From Glandiceps talaboti (taxonomy: Eukaryota; Hemichordata; Enteropneusta; Spengelidae): a stretch of 64,000 bases of DNA. Numbering within the stretch: the first letter of the stretch is position 1; each line of letters begins with the position of its first letter. Of this stretch, positions 34,746 through 44,514 are shown in pieces. The notes under the pieces were generated by a model. It did no database searches. It was not told the DNA's origin and saw nothing but the letters and a program-made list of their open reading frames with translations. The translations under genes were made by a program, and so were the position numbers. The stretch covers positions 17,050,957 through 17,114,956 of the forward strand of contig NC_135564.1 in assembly GCF_964340395.1 (NCBI RefSeq), in the 5' to 3' direction.

Positions 34746-36176
34746 ATATCATTGTAATTCATCCGTGTCATATTTTAACAGGGTAGATGAAATGGAAATC
34801 GTGAAAATATCTGATTTTGGATTATCCAGAGATTTACATGAGAAAGACTATTATTCATCGATGGATAAATCGATCAAGTTGCCAGTCAAGTGGATGGCAC
34901 CGGAGAGCTTTCGAAGACGAGTATTTACAACAAAGACTGACGTGGTGAGTGTTTTTGTTCGGTTTCTGTTTCTGTTTTGGTTGCAGCCATTTCAAAGGGT
35001 ACCACAGAGGAAAAGACAACTTTCCATGGCCGGCCATTGTAGTACAAAACAAATCGATGACATTGAACATCTTTATCTTGAAGTTAGTTAGAGAAGCCAA
35101 CGACACAAGAAGTGATACATGTATGTCACATTCGTGACAATCATGTCACATAATGTGATGCCTTACACCACACCACACCACACCACACCACACCACATCA
35201 CACCACAATACATAACAGACACTTTTGAAGACTTTAGTGCTTCTCACTTTAGTATGCTACATGTGAAATCGTACGGTAATCAGATACATAGAAAACAAAA
35301 ACTATGAACCAGAACGTCGTCTGACAACATAAATATTACTACATTGCTACATTTCAACAAAGTACAATTTATTGTTACATTTTATTCAACCTGAATGATG
35401 AGTCATTCATTCATTCATTCATTCATTCATTCATTCATTCATTCATTCATTCATTCATTCATTCATTCATTCATTCATTCATTCATTCATTCATTCATTC
35501 ACCCAGTGGGCCTTCGGTATATTGCTATGGGAATTGATAACCCGAGGTGAGATCCCGTATGGGACTGTGGACAGCTGGGACTTGTTACGGTATCTTAGTA
35601 CTGGTAAAAGACTAAATCAACCCCAATATGCAACAGACGACTTGTAAGTATATATATACACACAGACTTCAATTATCTATTTATCTTTCTTTTGATTACT
35701 TGTATGCACATGCGAGCAGAATCATGGAAAAGCAAGCTATCTGCAAACTAAGATAGATAGATACGAAATTAAATATTATGTTGTTGAATGTGATAGATTA
35801 CACAAATGGGTGATAGTGGTGCCCTGGTCATGAAAAGAGAATTCGCATTTTAACTGTTATCGTCGTGCGGAAGTAAAAATCGTTGGTAGCCGGTGAGGGC
35901 GCTAGTCGCAGCTGCACAGTTTAACTATTTTATATCCTAACCTGAGTATTCTTCCAAAAACCTACATTTTCCAGATATGGAATAATGTTGCAGTGCTGGA
36001 ACAATGATCCTGACGAAAGACCAGACTTCAAGACCCTTGCTGTCGAGTTGAGACAACTCCTCCGTTTGCCAACCCCAAGTCAGACAAATCACCAAACAAC
36101 TCGTTCCTACCTTGAACTCGATAATGATCAATTTTCATCCCATTTCTATCAAAATCTTAACTGGCACGGAAAATAG
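21402..36176 (+). CDS. MET-family receptor tyrosine kinase lacking a Sema domain (19 exons, 994 aa predicted)
   Basis: Single-pass surface receptor of MET/RON type. Exons by splice sites and phase: 21402-21465, 24087-24263, 25179-25314, 25674-25791, 25953-26110, 26921-27041, 27343-27479, 27971-28138, 28401-28506, 29104-29487, 29976-30146, 30802-31033, 31360-31488, 32257-32346, 33298-33479, 34158-34267, 34782-34944, 35507-35643, 35975-36176. They sum to 2985 nt, all junctions in phase. Order: signal peptide 1-21, Ser/Thr-rich stalk 22-101, PSI 103-153, IPT repeats about 166-580, transmembrane 609-632, short juxtamembrane, kinase about 695-963, tail to 994. The kinase carries MET-like words ([38 protein letters not shown]). 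The ~500-residue Sema domain that precedes PSI in MET and RON is missing; ligand is unknown. First-exon choice is the least certain part. Confidence 0.9.
22121..22490. repeat. Pentanucleotide array (AGTGT)n
   Basis: About 370 bases of GTAGT pentamers with point variants (GTGGT, GCAGT) grouped in blocks. Block-wise sharing of variants indicates expansion by slippage. Confidence 0.95.
23265..23822. repeat. Pentanucleotide array (CTGTA)n then (CACTA)n
   Basis: CTGTA and CTATA variants fill about 23265-23665, then CACTA repeats to 23822. The last part is the reverse complement of the type seen at 22121-22490, so the two arrays could pair within the intron. Confidence 0.95.
25179..25791 (+). CDS. 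Receptor exons 3-4: PSI (plexin-semaphorin-integrin) domain
   Basis: Exon 3 (25179-25314) finishes the Thr-rich stalk and begins the PSI domain at Cys103; exon 4 (25674-25791) completes it. Eight cysteines at residues 103, 109, 112, 118, 121, 127, 133 and 153 follow the PSI pattern, including the hallmark NCGWC. In MET, PSI is the cysteine-rich wedge between Sema and the first IPT domain. Here it is close to the N-terminus, preceded only by the stalk. Confidence 0.9.
25414..25570. repeat. (ACATT)n followed by (CATA)n
   Basis: About 14 ACATT pentamers, a 20-base spacer, then about 16 CATA tetramers, in the intron that splits the PSI domain. Confidence 0.95.
25953..30146 (+). CDS. Receptor exons 5-11: IPT/TIG repeats of the ectodomain
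   Basis: Seven exons: 25953-26110, 26921-27041, 27343-27479, 27971-28138, 28401-28506, 29104-29487, 29976-30146. They encode residues 166-580, immunoglobulin-like IPT folds. The second is clearest ([20 protein letters not shown] ... GSPCQV). The last resembles the membrane-proximal IPT of MET: VYVHNP, then LKGERLDC, IGTDFC and LTCQPP align with MET's YVHNP, IKGN, VGNKSC and VLCTVP. NXS/T sites occur in NFS, NVT, NST and NES. A basic RKKRS at residues 428-432 looks like a furin site. Exon boundaries fall in alternating phase 2 and 0, typical of these repeats. Domain count (about four) is approximate because the third and fourth are diverged. Confidence 0.85.
28720..28757 (+). other. G-rich tract with G-quadruplex potential
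   Basis: Seven runs of four or five G separated by one to five bases lie on the + (sense) strand in the intron after receptor exon 9. This fits the usual G4 pattern. No function is shown. Confidence 0.6.
29621..29749. mobile_element. Compact foldback element (hairpin MITE)
   Basis: Left arm 29621-29678 and right arm 29691-29749 are near-perfect reverse complements over about 40 outer bases (cgtgacaaattgcgtcc / ggacgcaatttgtcacg) and looser inside, with a 12-base loop. It lies in the intron between receptor exons 10 and 11. No coding content. Confidence 0.75.
30802..31488 (+). CDS. Receptor exons 12-13: transmembrane helix and juxtamembrane
   Basis: Exon 12 (30802-31033) carries the helix [19 protein letters not shown] (from residue 609) followed by the stop-transfer [12 protein letters not shown]. 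Exon 13 (31360-31488) carries the rest of the juxtamembrane segment and the start of the kinase glycine loop (LGEG). The juxtamembrane region is about 65 residues, roughly half that of MET, and I see no Asp-Tyr-Arg motif of the kind that recruits CBL in MET. The donor gtgagt at 31034 is followed within 50 bases by a CATA/CAGA microsatellite. Confidence 0.85.
31083..31300. repeat. Compound microsatellite (CATA)n, (CATG)n, (CACG)n, (CAGA)n, (CA)n, (CATA)n
   Basis: Successive blocks of related CANN tetramers with clean internal borders, in the intron after the transmembrane exon. Frames over it are artefacts. Confidence 0.95.
31360..36176 (+). CDS. Receptor exons 13-19: tyrosine kinase domain and tail
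   Basis: All catalytic elements are present: glycine loop GEGFKGKV (699-706), VAVK Lys727, alpha-C Glu744, HRDLAARN (Asp821, Asn826), DFG 839-841, activation-loop Tyr-Tyr 851-852 (KDYYS, matching MET's twin tyrosines), APE 867-869, and DVWAFG. The Ala-Ala-Arg in the catalytic loop marks a receptor-type tyrosine kinase. The tail after the kinase is only about 30 residues and carries two candidate docking tyrosines, Tyr973 (YLEL) and Tyr986 (YQNL, a Grb2-type YxN). It should be an active kinase. Stop TAG at 36174-36176. Confidence 0.95.
31730..31808. repeat. (TA)n microsatellite
   Basis: About 39 TA dinucleotides in the intron within the kinase glycine loop. Such tracts can extrude cruciforms. 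Confidence 0.95.
32443..32978. repeat. 67-bp minisatellite, about 8 copies
   Basis: The word 'tcagactta' recurs at 32454, 32521, 32588, 32655, 32722, 32789, 32856 and 32923, an exact 67-base step. Each unit reads tcagacttatttctgtcttt, then 'gtacacttgtattgattactgctatcaactta'-type sequence. It lies in the intron between the Lys727 exon and the alpha-C exon. The copies differ at few positions, so it is recent. Confidence 0.95.
33068..33224. mobile_element. Compact foldback element, arms about 50 bp
   Basis: Left arm 33068-33118 (atttcctgcagggg ... gatcacatcacg) pairs with right arm 33174-33224 (cgtgatgtcatcacc ... cttgcaggaaat) with few mismatches; a 55-base middle is unpaired. It ends about 70 bases before receptor exon 15. 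It resembles a non-autonomous foldback transposon. Confidence 0.75.
33480..34157 (+). other. Receptor intron between exons 15 and 16
   Basis: Donor gtaggc, acceptor ttcttcag. Unremarkable AT-rich sequence; I see no exon or clear repeat. Confidence 0.6.
34642..34743. repeat. (GTTT)n then (TG)n microsatellite
   Basis: About ten GTTT tetramers followed by about 27 TG dinucleotides, ending 38 bases before receptor exon 17. The apparent FVCLFVCL coding over it is an artefact. Confidence 0.95.
35166..35207. repeat. (CACCA)n microsatellite
   Basis: About eight CACCA pentamers, some imperfect, in the intron before exon 18. Confidence 0.9.
35400..35502. repeat. (ATTC)n microsatellite abutting a 3' splice site
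   Basis: About 25 ATTC tetramers run to within four bases of the receptor exon 18 acceptor (acccag, exon from 35507). The array itself supplies the pyrimidines where the polypyrimidine tract should be. Confidence 0.95.
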
Positions 36177-36405
36177 TTTACCAAATCACAACCCCCCTCC
36201 TCTTATATTTGTATTACTCCATCCTCGTTCACAAGTGAATTAATTGTATTCATGACATATTGTGCATTCTTTTATAGTAATGTTCTATATTATATTTCAG
36301 ATTCAAATGTGTATATACACTGTCTCGTAAATTGTCATCTAGAATTTCATTTTAAGTATCACATTACTTAGATCAAATTTACAAGTAGAATTTTTCACTT
36401 GTGGG

Positions 36406-36430
36406 AATAAAATGCTATTCAGGCAATAAA
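36406..36430 (+). promoter_or_regulatory. Two polyadenylation signals of the receptor gene
   Basis: AATAAA occurs at 36406-36411 and again at 36425-36430, about 230 and 250 bases after the stop. Both are canonical, giving a short 3' UTR. Confidence 0.6.
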
Positions 36431-36662
36431 AACCATTATTATTACCTCAAAATGAAAACGAGCTATTTTACAACTTTTTTGACATGTGGTTTACTTTTTT
36501 AAAAATAAAAAGAAAGAAATATACTTTGTACACGCTCAATAACCTTTTAGTAATAAAACCGTATGTAAAGTTTACGTATAAGTGCCGATTTGTCCTAGTT
36601 TTCTGTAATATAGCTAACGGGAGTTGGGCGGAGGTTGTCTGTTACTAATATGGTAGTTCTGT

Positions 36663-36699
36663 CTGTCCGTCTGTCTGTCTCTCTCTCTGTTTGTTTGTT

Positions 36700-36770
<71 letters not shown>

Positions 36771-36812
36771 TAGTTTGTTAGTGTGTTTGTTTGTTTGTTT
36801 GTTTGTTTGTTT
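36663..36812. repeat. (CTGT)n and (GTTT)n compound microsatellite
   Basis: CTGT tetramers with an internal CT block and flanking GTTT blocks, downstream of the receptor gene. Confidence 0.9.
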
Positions 36813-38354
36813 GGGGAAAGATTCCTGTGAAACAGTAATTGATTGGTCCCATTCCGGATATAGATTTTAGCCATGGTCAAAAGACAAGTCTATATAATAA
36901 TAATAACGCTCATGATATTATGTCATAAAATCATAATGTGGTCATAATTTGATTAAATCATTTTTTTTACTACTAGCGGGACTTTGTAGAATGCTTCCAT
37001 TTACACTGCTATTGTTTGGAAGTTATACTATTCAAAAACCAAACAAGGGTGCCCTCAGGGGTTGGCGCTGGTTGATTCATGCTAGTAATGCCAGTTTAAT
37101 ACATGTAATACTACAATTTATTATTGCATGGCTGAAAGTCTATCACTGATTTAATTAAAGAATCATTTTAATTAACTACTGGAGCGGCGTTCAATCAACA
37201 TTTTATTCTCATATTAAAAAGCGTCAACTTTTAATCAAAATGAAATGTAATTAATTATTGCGTGTTCCATCCACGTTTTGTTCTTGTGGATCAAAAAGCA
37301 CCTATTTCATTTACAATGAAACCACTGTGTGTTCCATATATATAATTGTTTTCAACAAGTGTCAATTTCATCAAAAAGTGCAACTTAATTACTGAGTATC
37401 CCCGCATTTTCGCATTTTGTTCTTCTGAATTAAAAATTGTCAGTTTCATCAAAAATGAAAAAATGACTGCCACCAGTGGCTTTTACAGAGTACAATTCCA
37501 GACCAGATTAGTTGCCAATGATGACGTGCTTAGAATCGAGATATGAATGCCGCGGTAAAGAAACCATCCCAATAGACCTTGTGATGGAAATCGTCGATAC
37601 CATGCAAACATATATTGTTACAAAATATCGAGCTGGGGGGGGGGGGGTTACTCCCTATATTTTCAGACGGGGGTGTTCGGCCCAAGTTCAAAATATCTAC
37701 CACGTATAATCATTATTCAAAACCAGACCCATTAGTTGAGATTGTCTGGGGTAATCATTCGGTTAATTACTTTAGCCTGATGCTGTGCTGGTAAAGGTAT
37801 TTCTAAATTATGAAGACCTTTCCCATGATAACTCAGCCCATGTTTAGGAATTTTTTTTAGTGAAAAGGGTCCCATTTGAGCGTCACATATCCGTATACCT
37901 TTAAGCTAAGGGGGGAGGGGCAAAGTACTCAAATTTGGTTCCATTAATTACGAATTTTCCATGTTTTATATACACATCGCTGTATCTTACCATAAATACA
38001 TACCGTATAAGTCTCCCGCTTTCATGATCTTCACGTATGCGTTGATGTCATTTAGATAGTGATGAAGTTCGATACATTATATCTGTCAAAGATTATTTCT
38101 CTTATCAATGTAGCTGACTTAAACGGTAAAATTGCTCCCAGCAACGAGATTGAGATCAATAATTTATATTGACATTATAACAAAAGAACGCCAATAACTG
38201 ACAGACTTCAACATTAATATAAACCATGAAATTATTGCTCATTGAACATATGACATATGAATCAATAACTCAAACTAACCATAGAGTACACGTACCTGAA
38301 TATTCAAACTGGTGTACCATGCCGAAATGACTGCTTGATATGCTCGAGGGTTGA

Positions 38355-38669
38355 ACACACACACACGCCCCACCGCGCACGTGCACACGCACGCACGCAC
38401 GTACGTACGTATATACGTACATGTACGCACACCATGTACTCACATACATACACACATGATACATACACACATACATACATACATACATACATACATACAT
38501 ACATGCATGCATGCATACATACACACACACATACATGCATGCATACATACATACATACATACATGCATTCATACATACATACATACATACATACATACAT
38601 ACATACATTCATACATACATACATACATGCATGCATGCATGCATGCATGCATGCACACACACACGCACG

Positions 38670-38759
<90 letters not shown>

Positions 38760-38840
38760 TACATACATACATACATACATACATACATACATACATACAT
38801 ACATACATACATACATACATACATACATACATACATACAA
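38355..38840. repeat. Large compound microsatellite of CACA, CATA, CATG and CACG units
   Basis: About 480 bases of alternating pyrimidine-purine tetramers and dinucleotides in many blocks. Frames up to 181 residues on both strands ([16 protein letters not shown]) are artefacts. Alternating CA/CG/TA tracts favour Z-DNA or slippage. Confidence 0.95.
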
Positions 38841-41800
38841 TATAGCCATACAGTTGTATAATAATCGAGAGTAAAATTAGAGTATTGAAGACAATTTCCA
38901 AGTACACTATGGCTTTCGATGGTATGGGCCTCCTACATGTCCTTAGTTTCAACAAAAGTGTTCATCACAGGAGGAGAAACACCCTTCCCACTATATGCTG
39001 TTTCAGCCCAAAATCAAGACTGAGAGAGAAAACCCTGCTGGCTAAGTATTTCCAAGTACAGCTTACAGCCCACTGTGAGATGGTTTTTTTTGCACAGTCC
39101 TTCTATTTGTAAAGAAATCTCTAATTGTTATGTATGGACGCTGAAGTCGATTTTCAACTGTTATTTTAATGTAGTGTACCATGCACTTGTACATCTCTAG
39201 AATGCGGGAAGTGGGACGGGGGGGGGGGGCGATACTGTATAATTAAAACATATCAAAATATGTGTAGGGGGGGGGGCAAACAAAAATTATTGTGTTTACT
39301 TCGAGGGGCCATGATCTTTTTTTTGGTGAGCGTGTAGGGTACCTGCGAAAAGAAATTTGACATATTTTTGCTTCCAGCCTCCCCCCCCCTCCCCGCCGTG
39401 AATTCTGACCGCAGCCTAAGGTCACTGCTACATATACAGGGCGATAGTCGTTAAGTGAAGTGGTCTCACTGATTTTAGAGAAAAGAACAATTAAGGTAAG
39501 TCAGTTTAGACCACGACAATATTTGTCCAGTGTCTCTAACATGGGACAGAACTACAGAGGCGTGGTATGACCAAGGATGTGTTATTATAGCTCTGGATGT
39601 AGATGCTACGAGGTTCGACACGTCTTCCATCTCCGATATGGTTCTTCTCTATATCAAATATGACTATATAAAGTACAGAAATGAACTTTGAATCGTACGT
39701 TTTGTGGGTCCAACGAACATTATACAAGAAATGATAGAACAAACTCGACGTAGGTTGCATTTAATGATCTAAAGTTGTTTTCTGTACTTTTTATTGTCAT
39801 TAGCAAGGGTATCCGTGGGTTGTATTCCCAAAATCTGTGCGTATGAAATCTGTTCGCAGTCTCGCTATTTGAAATAGGAAAGAACCATAACGGAGAGGGA
39901 AGACGTGTCGAATCGAGAGCTAGTTTTAATAGTAATAGAGTTCACGCGTTACGTGAATGATTTGAAATTTAATTTCCGAAGAGTCATTATCATTAAGTGC
40001 GAAGTGAACACACGATTAGTTTTATCTTGGGAGAGACATAGTATTAAATACACGCCAAAGACCCTGCCAATTATTTCGGTTGATAGAAATGACCCATGAC
40101 CCAGCTCCAGTACATCAGAAGTCTCCCAGCATATCCACATCGACTAAACCATGACCTTCTGTTGACCTCAAAAGTGATCTACGTGTAGTTTATGTTGGGT
40201 TTTGAAAAGGATTAAACAGTACAGTGTCAGTTTAGTTGATGAGCAATCAATGGATACCATTACAGTATTCGACAAAGTCTACCCATAGACTCTTCACTGG
40301 TCTATCTTCACTGGTCTAGCTTATCACTAAGATGGTGCCCAGTGTTGCAAGTCATGTCTGTCTGTGTGTGTCTGGGGTAAGGTTCAGCTAACGTTGTTTG
40401 CTTATTCGATATCCACACCTAGGTAGTACTGTGGACGTGGACGTCCACCATACAGAAAAGGTGCGTAATATACGCGGATGGTGTTTTAAAATAATCATGT
40501 TGAAAGCTATCACGATACAGACTTGAATTCCTGTTAGATTCGTTCGCATAGAGTGATTAGGGCTGTTTCAAAACTCCCATGTCGGTGCCTCTCATCCGCC
40601 GTCACGGATTTCTCCTAGAGTGTGTGCTTTCGTCGGGTTAAAGGCATCATAGAGTGAGGGTAAAATATTGATCAAGTATAAATAATATGTTGTTTCTCCT
40701 GTGCCAATGTGGTAGGCTGATGTTTATACCATCTATACTTGGTGTACCACCACTAAATGCCAGTGGTATGGTTGTGTTCAGTCATTTTCACCAGCGATTC
40801 GCTGTATGAATCTACTGGAGTTCTCTTTTAGTGGTGTATATAATGTTTGATGGCGAAAACGTCAAAGACAAATATTTGAAAATCCCTTCTTCTATTTTAG
40901 GCAAGAAATTCACACCGATTCTGATTGGGTCCAAGCCCGATAGTGTGTGTGCTGTCTGGGTCCTGTTCTAATGGTTAAAGTTCTGAACGTGTATTAAAAC
41001 TGGAACAAAGCCTGGGTTCAAAGTTCGAGCATGGTTGTAGAGCACAGTAGCGTGAATGTGTTGAGAGACATCAGACAAGTTAAAGTTTGACACAATCATA
41101 TAGTTAAGGGTAGAAAGCCCCTCCAAGCTAGGGAACCAATTTCTCTGAAAAGTTCTTACAATCTCTCAAAAGTTTGCCATCTGAAAGCTTGTTCCTGGTC
41201 CTTTTAAAATTGTGATAATCTTTCATATTCCCATAGAGTTAATTACACATTATTCGGCGGTCATGTTTAGCGGACTCCAAAATGGTATCATTTTTACCTC
41301 GAACATTTCAAAAAAATGTGTGAAGCGACCTCTTAGGTGTTTTGCTCTGATTGTATCCGAGGACGGGTTCCACTGTTGGGGAAACGGAGTAACAGCAGAA
41401 GCTTAAGATTTTTGTCCGAGTCCCATATATTATATACAATGCACTGTCGTACTATGTTCTCTGGAACAACATGTCTTTCAAGTTACTGATAGTTATCGGG
41501 CAAGTCAGAGGCCATTGACTGTACGTAAATAATAGAATATTTTTCGGTAACCCTCCGTATTGGATGGATGGTTTACCCAAAAGTATCCTACTTTTACAGT
41601 AAATGGCCGAGGACTTGTCCTATAACGAAATTATACTTCAAATTCGATGTGTTTTGAGGTGTTTTACCAACCTTGTTATTTTGTTCTCCACATCCCTGTT
41701 ATGGAACCTCTCAACCATTATCATGTTAATGACAAAATTCATTGTAGAAATCCCATGTCACACATTTCCGCCATATAATCCGACGTTTTTCAAAAAGGTT

Positions 41801-43394
41801 CAGCGTGAAATCCATTAACCTAGCAAAGGACTCATTTTGTAATAAAGTTACAGCCCAAATTTAACAGTTTTGCCGTTTTCACCCTCCGAGAATGTCATCA
41901 TTTTTCTCCCATAGGTGCTACTGACCTAGCTGGAATAAATTGGAATATTTCGATTTTGATTTTAAGTTGTTCTTTTTTTTAGTCTTTTTGTTTAACTGCA
42001 AAACAAATGATACCATTCCTGCTGAGCAAATTAAAATAGATGAGATCACACTGAACACACACTGAAAAAGCGAGATGTCAGTGTACCAATTTCTGCACTG
42101 CGCGTTGCTACTTTTGACAATTGTGATGGGATTGGGGTATCTCTGAATGTTTCTTGAGTCATGAAAGCTCCGTAATTAATGTCCTAGAAGACATACACCC
42201 CTCCCCCTCAAATAGACACTTTAATGTAGCCTCCATGTATTAACGATTTTTAGTTAATTGGTAAATCATGATTGTTCACTACAAATATGACTGCAATTAA
42301 AAAGAAAAAAGGTAATATGAGCACCAAAGTAATGCGTGTGTATGTTTATCTAGTTCTGCATTATCTATAGACATGACCCAAAAGACATTCGCCAAACATA
42401 TTTACTACAAAATGTCTGCAATATGTAATTAATGGTTTATGAATAGAGGCTATGACTGAAGTTTTTTAGTTATGCAGTATCAAATACAGTGATTGTTTAC
42501 TACAAATATGGCTGCCATTCAGTAAAAATTACATGAGCACCAAAAAAATGCACGGATGGACGCATGGAGCCCATTGAAAAAGCCTCCCTTCTGGGAGGGG
42601 GGCTGAAAAGAGCAAAAATAACTCAAAATCAGAACGAACGCTACAATTATTGCAGCTGTTAGTAACCCTGGTGCACATATGTATTGTCATGTCAATGAAC
42701 AAATTCTATATGAAAACCTGCACAAGTAGTGTTTAGAGCACATCTTTGGATATATAGATATAGAACTAGAGGTACTGTGGTCATGGTCGAGGGCTGCCAA
42801 GGTAAGGCAGTCTTTTACACACACTTTAAAGAACGACAGGTGCAGAATTAAACGTGGGTAGCACACGGTTTTAGACAAGGCAGTACATTGTAAGGTGTGG
42901 ACATGTGAAGTTTTATTCATGAATTAACAGTTAAAGGTTTGCGGACACTTTCTTTCACGGAATTAACGTTTTGAGTAAACTTTCTTGTGTAAAAAGTGTC
43001 CCGTTCACTGAAAAAGTGTCTGCTAAATTAAATTAAGAGCACAGTTGTAACAATGGGGACGAGTCGGAGAGAAGTATAACTATATTGTATTAACCAGTTT
43101 CAATATACTGCCATGGCAAAAAAATCCCCTAAAAGTTTTTTTGTGGGGACAGTATATCATGTGGTCAGAATGTCTACCCATAACTCTCCCACTGTCTACA
43201 AATAGGGTCCAAAGGAGTATTACTAGTATAATCTACAGAAACATTGATACCATGTAGCATTATACTACACATGTTATTCTATATTGAAGTGACACATGAA
43301 TGGTATTCACAATGTTATCATAGTGTAGGGCAAATTCATTAAATACATAATTCAACAATAAAATGATATAGTTTGTTCTCTAACCAGTTCAGAG

Positions 43395-43527
43395 ATGTCA
43401 TCCGAAGATGCCTACAGTACTGTTTTTGACGCAAACGAATATATTGATCAAGTGTATAGCAATTTAACTGGAAATGGGTTAGCAGTAAAGACTGGCATCG
43501 ATTTCGCCATTAAAACTTTTAAAAACC
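43395..43527 (+). CDS. Methyltransferase exon 1
   Basis: Starts at ATG 43395 (MSSEDAYSTVFDANEYID...) and ends in phase 1 at gtgagt. The text matches the family N-terminus, where a Tyr-rich YxxxY stretch lines the substrate pocket. No upstream in-frame extension is needed. Confidence 0.8.
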
Positions 43528-44455
43528 GTGAGTATGGATTTTGTCATTTCGCCACAACCATGGCAGCGAGTATAATCTTTGATATAGCGTTACGTTCGAT
43601 TTTAATTTGAATGATTGTTAATTTTAGTCAATTAGTCAATATCTTAAGAATACGATCTTCATATTGTAATATAATTTGTTATATACATTGACAATAACAA
43701 AGTGCACATGTCAAATACCGCTTGATGATGTTTTTTTTATTTTCATTGAGTCATTTGCATAATCAATGATTGTCTAAAGTTGAACTATGTTTATCTCTGT
43801 GTCAAAAACTTAATGTCCCATGATTGAAACACCAAGCCTACATCATTTTAGCTATAATTTGGCAAATAGCCTGTGAGTTTGTTCTAGGATTAGCAATGAA
43901 GTTGATAAACCCTGATAAGACAGTGGTAACACACTAGCGGTAGGAAATAGGAAAAAAACAGTCAGGGGAAACGATAGTTATGATGGCAATATTTCAAACT
44001 TTATTTGAGATATTAGAAAATTAAGAAAATAATATCAGAAACCCTGAAAATCGCAAGAAAAAATGTATTTATTCGTCCTGATCCCTGTGGTCTTGCAGAT
44101 AAATTCTCTGGTTCTCGAATCTTGGAATTCGGTGGTGGACCATCGATTATGAATGCAGCAGTTGCCTCGTCTCAGTTCTCAGAAATAATATTTGCTGAAT
44201 ATTCTGAGCCTCAGAGAAATGCTGTCTTGAAGTGGACTCGGGATGAGCCTGGTGCATTTGACTGGAGTGAATATCTAAGATATATCTGTCAAGCAGAGGG
44301 AAACAAGTATGTATGTATGTATGTATGTATGTATGTATGTATGTATGTATGTATGTATGTCGGTTTGCATTGTCCGTTTCTGTTTGTTGCTGCTTTTATT
44401 TATTTATTTATTTATTTATTTATTCATTCATTCATTTATTTGTTTATTCATTCAT

Positions 44456-44514
<59 letters not shown>

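Larger units (their letters stand above)
36431..43394. other. Gene-free region between receptor and methyltransferase genes
   Basis: About 7 kb without a supported exon. It holds the arrays at 36663-36812 and 38355-38840, several G and C homopolymer patches (about 37628-37637, 39220-39280, 39380-39400), and a loose duplication in which words such as 'gattgttcactacaaatatg', 'tgagcaccaaa' and 'aatgc' appear at 42260-42340 and again at 42490-42555. All frames of 60-77 residues lack any domain. Confidence 0.5.

Noticed and set aside
38304-38874. Open frames of up to 181 residues on both strands ([16 protein letters not shown])
   Set aside because: They are translations of CATA/CACA tetramer arrays, open in several frames on both strands at once, with no domain, splice signal or codon bias.
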